Assembly (NCBI GenBank): GCA_030447945.1
Contig: JAUJNV010000007.1
Coordinates: forward strand, 1 to 32,436
Source: Fimbriimonas sp.
GTDB lineage: Bacteria > Armatimonadota > Fimbriimonadia > Fimbriimonadales > Fimbriimonadaceae
Reading direction: 5' to 3'
Length of the DNA: 32,436 nucleotides
The position numbers were made by a program, and so were the translations under genes. Position 1 is the first letter of the stretch; every line of letters starts with the position of its first letter. Shown piece by piece: positions 26,776 to 32,436 of the stretch. A model generated the notes under the pieces. It searched no databases. It saw nothing but the letters and a program-made list of their open reading frames with translations, and was not told the DNA's origin.

Positions 26776-27451
26776 CTAGGGCCGGCATGCCTTGCAGGGC
26801 GTCATCCGCTTTCGTTCCGCTTCCTGCCGGGTCATCCTCGTGGTCTTCGCGCCTTGGACGTGCTTGCACGTCTCGCGGTGGAACTTCTTGCCCTTCCCGA
26901 TCTGAAGCACGGCCGCACTCGCCGCCACCGGCGCACCCATCGTCGGCTCGGTCTTGGTCCCCTGCGCGGATCTTGCGCTCCGGCGGAACTCCCACGGCGG
27001 CACGGGGCTCGGAGCCGCCCATAGGCCTCTTGGCGGCCCTCGCCTCGGCCTCCGCCTTCTCGAGAGCCTTTTCCCCCTTGGCGTACTGGCGGTACCACCA
27101 TGCCATGCCCGCCCTCACGCTCTCCAGGTTCAATGACTTCCCGCCGAGGGTCACCCATCCGACGGTGCGGCCGTAGCGGTCGGTGTCCCGCACCTCCACC
27201 CTCACGGTCTTGCGGAAGACCATGTCGCTGGTGAACTGCTTGCTCCGCGTACCGAACGGCTGCTTACTCTCGGGCGCGTCCACCCCGTGCAGGCGCACCT
27301 TGATCTCCTTCTTCGCGCCTCCCCCCTCGCGGAGCACCCGGATGGTATCGCCGTCGGACACGCCCACGACGCGGCCGACGAAGCTTGGGCGCTGAGCACA
27401 GGCGAGCAGAGGCAGGAGGGCGAGGGGAAGCAGGAGCCGCATCGACTTCAT
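26776..27451 (-). CDS. Thermonuclease (SNase) family lipoprotein with C-terminal Cys motif (one frameshift)
   Basis: The N-terminus KSMRLLLPLALLPLLAC is a lipoprotein signal with a Cys at residue 18. The SNase domain (about 22-145) has VVGVSDGDTIRV, KVRLHGVDAPESKQPFG and DTDRYGRTVGWV, which hold the family's Asp, Arg/Glu and second Arg active-site residues. AGMAWWYRQYA and LEKAEAEARAAKR follow. One base is missing near 27030; the frame then continues GLWAAPSPVPPWEFRRSARS to a tail KFHRETCKHVQGAKTTRM and TPCKACRP. This tail is the His/Cys pattern seen at the C-terminus of many bacterial SNase-like proteins. About 224 residues in all. It probably degrades extracellular DNA or RNA at the cell surface. 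A TATCAT box 6 bases before the ATG suggests a leaderless transcript. Confidence 0.8.
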
Positions 27452-27457
27452 CCCGAC

Positions 27458-27463
27458 ATGATA
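27458..27463 (-). promoter_or_regulatory. -10 box of the nuclease gene, leaderless type
   Basis: TATCAT on the minus strand (27463 to 27458) is separated from the ATG at 27451 by 6 bases, with no Shine-Dalgarno sequence. The arrangement is like those at 6591-6598 and 16688-16693. Confidence 0.45.
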
Positions 27464-27473
27464 CGGCGGCAGA

Positions 27474-27501
27474 GGCGTTGGGCATTAGGCGTTAGGCGTC
27501 G
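27474..27501. repeat. Heptamer repeat, four degenerate units
   Basis: GGCGTTG GGCATTA GGCGTTA GGCGTCG in tandem. It sits between the divergent nuclease start and the truncated propeller frame, whose open frame begins inside the last unit. Confidence 0.7.
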
Positions 27502-27983
27502 GGGGCCCCTGCGCGGGCTGGGGCGGCGACCTGTTCGCCGCCGGGAGCGACGGGCGCTTGCGGGTGGTGTGGCGTCAGCTCAGCGGGAGGATCTCCCTGT
27601 GGTCGCTGAACGAGGACGGCTCCTTCGCCTCCGTGCGCGACTACAGCCCCTACGCGGGCTGGCAGGCGGTGGACCTGGAGGTAGGGCCGGACGGCCGGGA
27701 GTGGGTCGTCTGGCGGGAGACGAGCGGCACGGTCTCGATCTGGAGCGTGGAGTCTGACGGCAGTCTCGGCAGCGTGCAGGACTACGGAAGCTACTCCCCC
27801 TCGGAGTACGTGGGGCTGTCGGTGGGAGCGGACGACAAGCCGCGGATGCTCTGGAGGTACGAGCCCGGGAGCATCGCCTCCTTGTGGCAGATCGTCCAGC
27901 CGTACAGCTTCGCCGTCCGAGACTACGGGAACTCGGGAGGCTTCGCCTGGAAGCCCCGAGGCGTCAGCGTCACCGCGCCGTAG
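27495..27983 (+). pseudogene. 3' fragment of a beta-propeller-like protein
   Basis: The frame is open from a TAG just upstream of 27492 to the TAG at 27981-27983. Three repeats of about 45 residues are seen: RVVWRQLSGRISLWSLNEDG, EWVVWRETSGTVSIWSVESD and RMLWRYEPGSIASLWQIVQP, each followed by a DYG/DYS-containing strand. They look like blades of a propeller or similar all-beta repeat. There is no signal peptide, ribosome-binding site or credible start; the coding pattern begins directly at the heptamer repeat (GWGGDLFAAGSDGRLRVVW). The 5' part of a larger, probably secreted protein seems to have been lost at the repeat. A start at TTG 27558 is possible but unsupported. Confidence 0.5.
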
Positions 27984-28083
27984 GGCGGTGTCCCCCTTCT
28001 CGCTCCCGTAAAGAGTTAGGAGGGAACCCAAGTCCGCCTCGTCGGTCGGAAGATGGGACGCATCGTCGGTGCGCCTCCTCACA

Positions 28084-29452
28084 ATGGCCTTCAATCTCTG
28101 GTTCCTTATCGTCGGCGTCCTGCTGATCGGCATGGCGCTGATCGGCTCCGTGCTCAAGCGGATGCCTCTGAGCACCTCGCTGCTCTACATGCTCATCGGC
28201 GTGGGGCTGGGGCCGCTGGGGATGGGGGTGGTGAAGATCGACCCGTTCGAGAGCGCCGAAGTTCTGGAGCGGGTTACGGAGGCCGCGGTCATCGTTTCGC
28301 TCTTCACGGCGGGGCTTAAGATGCGCACACCCTTCGGGGACAACCGCTGGAAGAGCCCGGCCCGGCTCGCGTCGCTCGGCATGATCCTTACTGTGGCGAT
28401 GGTGGCGGCCGCCGGCACCACTCTGCTCGCGTTGCCCCTCGGCGCGGCCATCCTGCTCGGCGCCGTCCTCGCGCCGACCGACCCGGTGCTCGCTTCGGAC
28501 GTCCAAGTCGAGCACGCCGCCGACCGGGACCGCCTGCGGTTCAGCCTGACCGGAGAAGCAGGCCTCAACGACGGCACGGCCTTCCCTTTCGTGATGCTCG
28601 GCCTCGGCCTGCTCGGGCTGCACGAGCTGGGGCAGGGAGGCTGGCGATGGTTCACGGTGGACGTGCTGTGGGCGGTCGTGGGCGGCTTGGTCATCGGATG
28701 GGGCTTGGGCGTCGGCGTTGGGCGGCTAACGGTTCACTTGCGGCGCTATCATCAGCAGGCGGTAGGCCTCGAAGACTTTCTGGCCCTGGGGCTGATCGCG
28801 CTCTCCTACGGCCTTGCACTGCTGGCCGTGGCCTACGGCTTTCTCGCCGTCTTCGCCGCCGGGCTCGCGCTGCGCCACACCGAGATGCGGGAGACCGGGC
28901 GGTTTACGGACCCCGAGGAAGTCCTGCGCGCCGCCGACCCCGCCCAGACGGAGGAGGAGCTCGCGACGCACCACGAGGTGGCCCCGGTGTACATGGTCCG
29001 CGCAGTGCTGGGTTTCTGCGAGCAGTTGGAGCGGATCGCCGAGGTAGGAGTCGTGCTCGTGGTGGGGGCGATGCTGACCTACGCCGACCTCTCCCTCGCC
29101 GCCCTCCTCGTCGTCGCCCTGCTCTTCTTCGTCGTGCGCCCGATCGCGGTGTACGGCAGCCTGCTGGGGACGGAGCGCACATGGCGGCAAAAGCCGTACA
29201 TGGCGTGGTTCGGCGTACGCGGCATCGGCTCCGTCTACTACCTAGCCTACGCCGTCGCCCACGGCCTGCCGGGACCGATTTCCGAAAATCACGGGCGTCA
29301 CCCTGACCGCCATCGCCGCCTCCGTGCTCCTCCACGGGATCACGGTCACCCCCCCCCCCCCCCCCCCCCTGATGAACCGCTACCAGCGTGGGCTCCAGCC
29401 GGCCGAAGCGCCCCCGCATAGCTTGAGGGTTAAGGGGCCGGGGGACAGGTGA
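28084..29452 (+). CDS. CPA1-family cation:proton (Na+/H+) antiporter (frameshift and poly-C tract near 3' end)
   Basis: ATG 28084 begins AFNLWFLIVGVLLIGMALIG, the first of about twelve membrane helices. LGAVLAPTDPVLASDVQV is the TDP helix, and SLTGEAGLNDGTAFPFVM is the GExGLND motif of the ion-translocating Asp in CPA1/NhaP exchangers. GVRGIGSVYYLAYAVAHG is the late conserved Arg helix. A hydrophilic loop (TDPEEVLRAADPAQTEEE) lies between helices. An extra A in 29285-29288 shifts the frame. The correct continuation is ITGVTLTAIAASVLLHGITV, then a proline run encoded by 21 C residues, then LMNRYQRGLQPAE. The tract keeps the frame (six Pro codons). The stop as read is 29450-29452. It exchanges Na+ or K+ for protons. 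The start is uncertain because no ribosome-binding site is seen. Confidence 0.86.
29349..29369 (+). repeat. Poly-C tract of 21 bases inside the antiporter gene
   Basis: 21 consecutive C residues. Homologous antiporters usually have a single Pro before LMNRY, which would need about 6 C; 21 adds 15 bases, that is five extra in-frame Pro codons. Long G/C homopolymers are classical slipped-strand sites, but this could also be an assembly artefact. Confidence 0.9.
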
Positions 29453-29477
29453 GGGCTTGTACCTCAACCCTCAACCC
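29424..29477. repeat. Heptamer repeats between convergent genes
   Basis: Left block GAGGGTT AAGGGG (from 29425), right block TCAACCC TCAACCC (29464-29477). They are near complements and could form a hairpin. The TGA stop of the minus-strand isomerase (29466-29464) lies in the right block. Confidence 0.6.
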
Positions 29478-30250
29478 TCTCCCACGCCTGCTGCAGCCGC
29501 TCGGCCGACGTCCGCAGGTATTCCCGGTCGGGGGTGAAGACCTCCAGGGTGATCGGGCCGTCGTAGCCGACGGACTTTAGGAGGCGGACGTGGTGCGGGA
29601 GGTCGATCGTGCCGGTGCCGAGGGGAGGTGGAGGTCGGCGTGGCCGCCTTTGTTGTCGTGGATGTGGACGTGGCGCAGGCGGTCGCCGTAGGCCGCCAGG
29701 ATCTCGTCGGCGGTGTTCGTGCCCTCGGGCACCATGAGGTTCGAGTGGCCGATATCCAGGTGGAGGCCAGCTCCGGCATCGGGTCCAAGAGATCGCCGAG
29801 CTGGGCGGCGTTGTTGAAGTCGCCGGGGATGTTCTCGATCATGATCCCGACGCCCACCCGCTCGCCGTGATCCTGAAGCTCGCGCAGACTCAGCAGGTCG
29901 CGCTCGATGTAGAAGGCCCGGTCGTGCATCGGCGTGTAGCGGCCGGGGTGGATATTCATCCACTTCGCCCCCACCGCCGCGAAGACGTCGAGGCACCTCC
30001 GCAGCTCCGTCACGGCGGCCTGCCGAACCTCCTCGAAAGGGCTGTCGATGGGCAGGTAGTACGCCGTGTGACCGACCACCGCGAGGCCGTGCTCCTCGAG
30101 GGCGCGGCGGATACCTTCCACGTCCACAAGCCACGAGGCGGCGGCAGGAGGTTCGAGCGTGAGGTCGGCGAAGCCGTGGCCGAGCGCGGCGAAGGCGTGG
30201 ATCTCCGCGACGGGGTCCCGCTGCGGGTGGTTCATCGTGCCGACCAGCAT
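29464..30250 (-). CDS. Sugar phosphate isomerase/epimerase (AP-endonuclease-2/xylose-isomerase-like TIM barrel), two frameshifts
   Basis: ATG 30250 opens LVGTMNHPQRDPVAEIHAFA. Barrel motifs with metal ligands are NIHPGRYTPM, GIMIENIPGDFNNA (Glu ligand), then in the next frame HLDIGHSNLMVPEGTN and RHVHIHDNKGGHADLHLP. In a third frame come LGTGTIDLPHHVRLLKSVGY and TLEVFTPDREYLRTSAERL. One base appears to be missing near 29775 and another near 29620. The joined length is about 262 residues. The family isomerises or epimerises sugars or cyclitols using a divalent metal. The start overlaps the stop of the upstream nucleotidyltransferase-like gene (TAATG), so the two are coupled. The longer frame extending to 30940 is antisense-like noise. 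Substrate unknown. Confidence 0.82.
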
Positions 30251-31017
30251 TAGAGCTCGTTCGCCTCCTCGCGCCCGCCGCCGAACCACTCCCGTGTGTC
30301 GAGCAGGCGTGCCCGGTCCTCGTCGGTGGCTTTCTCTTCGGGCGCCGTCAGGCCCATGCGCCCCCAGACGTCGGGCGGGAACTCCGCGGCGACCTTTGGG
30401 CAGAGCCACGCGAAGGTTGCGACGAGGGCACCGAGCAGCCGGACGTCCGCTCCCATCTTGGGGATGAGGTACTCCCAGTCGAGGCTCGGACCAAGGTGCT
30501 CCAGGATGTTCAGGAGATCGGGCCAGTGGCAGCCGTCGCGCTGGAGCACGTAGATCTTTGTGCGGATCACGTCCTCCGGCGGAATCAGTCGAAACCGCTG
30601 CCCGTAGACCGCCGCGAGCTTTCCGCGCTCGAACCAGTCGGCCTCGACGTCCACCCGGTGGTTCGGCAGCGTCCAGATCAGGTCGAGCACGACCCGGTCT
30701 ACCAAGTGCCCGCGGTAGATCCAGGTCTGGTCGTACGGCTCCTTGTCGAAGTAATCCGCGTACCCCATCGCGTTCAGGAGGTCGATGAACGCCTGACGGT
30801 CCTCCTTGAGGATGAAGAGGTCGATGTCCTTCATGTCCCGCTGCCGCTTCGAGTAGGACGAGAACGCAAGCCCGCCCCCCAGGCAGAACCGGAGATTCTG
30901 CCACGCGGCCGCCTCGATCAGGTCCTGATAGACGCTCCACTCGTGCTGGAGCACCAACTCGCTGAGGTCGATCGCGTCGTCCTGGGGGCCGTAAGGGTTC
31001 TCGTCGAGTTGCTGCAT
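30250..31017 (-). CDS. Nucleotidyltransferase-fold protein
   Basis: A 255-residue protein from ATG 31017. FCLGGGLAFSSYSKRQRDMK then DIDLFIL is the GG(L/S)...DxD motif of the nucleotidyltransferase superfamily (as in aminoglycoside adenylyltransferases, AbiEii-like and minimal NTases). It is followed by the typical DRQAFIDLLNAMGY helix and a third-acid candidate in VDRVVLDLIWTLP. The second half is helical (DVIRTKIYVLQRDGCHWPDL). The ribosome-binding site is weak, so the frame's extension to 31101 cannot be excluded, but MQQLDENPYG is a plausible N-terminus. The last base of its TAA overlaps the ATG of the isomerase gene. No partner HEPN or toxin-antitoxin gene is visible. Function unknown; nucleotide transfer to a small molecule or sugar fits its isomerase neighbour. 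Confidence 0.7.
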   Translation of the reverse strand: MQQLDENPYGPQDDAIDLSELVLQHEWSVYQDLIEAAAWQNLRFCLGGGLAFSSYSKRQRDMKDIDLFILKEDRQAFIDLLNAMGYADYFDKEPYDQTWIYRGHLVDRVVLDLIWTLPNHRVDVEADWFERGKLAAVYGQRFRLIPPEDVIRTKIYVLQRDGCHWPDLLNILEHLGPSLDWEYLIPKMGADVRLLGALVATFAWLCPKVAAEFPPDVWGRMGLTAPEEKATDEDRARLLDTREWFGGGREEANEL

Positions 31018-31152
31018 ATCGTGCCGCCGGGAATCTTTTGGATCGTGGCGCGGTCCATTAGGTTCAGAGCGTCGATGAACCGACGACAGTCCATGCGGCA
31101 CTCATAGGCAGGGCGAAAGCCCGACTCGCCGAATTGTGGAGGAACGTTAAGA

Positions 31153-32436
31153 TGCGCCAAGTCGCGATCGCTTTCTTTCTCGCTCTCGTGGGCCTCTCTT
31201 GGGGCGACGGCGCGATGTGGCCGGATCGGCCTACGCGTAGCCTGGTGGAGTCGCCGCCGAAGATCTCTTCGCAGCGGGCCGTGCTCAAGTTCGACGGCCG
31301 GGAGGAGACGATGATCGTCGAGTCCGTCCTCAACGGGCCGCCCGGCAAGTACGGGTGGGTGGTGCCTCTGCCAACCCGGCCGTCGTTCGTGAAGGCGGTG
31401 AAGCCGGAGTACGTGCGGGGCACCTTCGACCAGGTGAAGCCGAAAGTGCGACCGCTGGACACCGGCGACTTGCGGCTTCCCATCCTTGCCTCGTTGGCCC
31501 TGACGGCCATGATGCTGACGGCGGGCCTGCGCTACCGGCGACTCGACCTCGGCTGGCGGATCATGGCCTTCTTCGGGGAGGTGATGGCCGTCCTCGTGGT
31601 GGCTGCCATCCTGTTCCCGGCGTTCGCGCAGTCGAAGATGGCGGCAAAGCGCGGGGACGCGACGGAGTCGGCGCGCGCCGTGGAATCGTTTAAGAGCGTA
31701 CGCGTTGAGAGTCTCGGCACCATCGGGTCCTACGACGTAAGCGTGCTATCCGGCGAGAAGGGGGCGGACCTCCTCGAGTGGCTGCGCCGCCACGACATCC
31801 ACGTCCCGGACAACGCCTTGGCGACGATCGACCTTTACGCCAAGGAGCGCTGGCACTTCCTCGCGGCGGAGTTTCGGAAGGACGACCGCCGCCCCCTGCC
31901 GCCCCACCCCCTCAAGGCGGTTTTCCCCACCGACAAGCTGATCTATCCGATGCGCCTCACCGGCACCCAGGAAGGCCCCCTGCACCTGGAGCTGGTCGTG
32001 GTCGCCGACCGAAAGGCGGAGATCGAAGGGATGCGGGCGTGGTCGTGTAAGAACGACCCCGTCCTCGTCGTCGTCAACCGCGACCCCCGTCTCGACCGGG
32101 AGATCTACTCCGAGTGGGAGGGCAACCTGTACGCGATGGCCACACACGGCGCGACCGTCACCGACCTGCGCGGCGACCTCCAGCCGGACGGGATGAAGAA
32201 GGACTTTACAGTCGTGTGGAAGCCCTACGAGCGCTTCGAACTGGAGGTGCGCGACCGAGAGCAGGCGGCCAACTACGCCTACCGCCTCGCCGCGACCTGG
32301 TTTCCCCTCGGCGGCTTGATCTTCGGCTTTCTCGTCGTCCTCGCTCCCCACCGGGGAACGAAGTTGATGATGGCCGGCGCCCTCGCCTCTCTGATCGCCG
32401 CCTCCACGGCCGGCGGCACCTGGTACGCCTCCGTGG
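31153..32436 (+). CDS. DUF2330-type exported protein with an internal prepilin-like helix (3' end outside the window)
   Basis: ATG 31153 has GGAGGA 10 bases upstream and a signal peptide RQVAIAFFLALVGLSWGDGA. DUF2330 features are SQRAVLKFDGREETMIVESV, GKYGWVVPLPTRPSF, GSYDVSVLSG and LLEWLRRHDIHVPDNA. Between the halves, residues about 102-165 hold two membrane segments, and the second ends VVAAILFPAFAQSKMAAKR. This closely resembles the AAILFPVFAQAKEAAK start of type IV-like prepilins abundant in Armatimonadota and Planctomycetota. Further helices appear near the window end (WFPLGGLIFGFLVVLAP and LMMAGALASLIAAS). The frame is open for 428 codons to the edge. It is probably membrane-bound with the DUF2330 domain outside. 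Function unknown. Confidence 0.75.

Noticed and set aside
29471..30940. A 489-codon minus-strand frame running through two genes
   Set aside because: Its first 230 codons are out-of-phase sequence of the nucleotidyltransferase-like gene. The isomerase homology starts at ATG 30250.

Overview
The window is GC-rich chromosomal DNA, most plausibly from the Armatimonadota (Fimbriimonadia-like). The hints are indirect: a prepilin-type AILFPAFAQ helix of the kind abundant in that phylum, PAS/HD-GYP signalling proteins, a PadR/HAAS pair, SPFH proteins, and possible leaderless promoters with a -10 box only 6-9 bases before the start codon. No rRNA, tRNA, CRISPR, phage or transposase gene was seen, so the phylum call is an inference.

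Layout. 1-7819 is a glycan locus: the C-terminal half of a GH65 enzyme, a NodB-like polysaccharide deacetylase, two FkbM-type methyltransferases and three GT4 glycosyltransferases, two of them close paralogues flanking an oppositely oriented third. 8385-10379 is a three-gene operon of a small membrane coiled-coil protein, a membrane-anchored SPFH protein and an SPFH lipoprotein. 10474-12177 (minus) is a TPR plus S41-peptidase gene shattered by about twelve indels. 12550-14493 is an orphan PAS histidine kinase. 14967-16313 is a secreted subtilisin with its own terminator. 16676-18034 is a PadR repressor with a visible operator, overlapping a HAAS-domain membrane protein. 18110-22640 holds foldback elements, a duplicated 57-bp leader, a secreted HAF-like protein, a GAF/PAS/HD-GYP phosphodiesterase and a small secreted protein. 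22809-26429 is a two-gene two-component system: a membrane PAS kinase and a response regulator with an HD-GYP output. 26481-32436 carries a thermonuclease-family lipoprotein, a beta-propeller fragment, a CPA1 Na+/H+ antiporter with a 21-base poly-C tract, a sugar-phosphate isomerase/epimerase coupled to a nucleotidyltransferase-fold protein, and the start of a DUF2330 protein.

Two global properties stand out. First, seven intergenic sites carry short tandem repeats of exactly 7-base period. The heptamer differs from site to site, and four of the sites lie at convergent gene ends, where the repeat contains or touches the stop codons of both genes. This resembles the STRR heptamers described in heterocystous cyanobacteria. 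Second, many genes are interrupted by single-base indels while both flanking frames stay coding, about 27 cases in 32 kb. This looks more like uncorrected long-read consensus than real decay, so products are described by joining frames and each break is noted.
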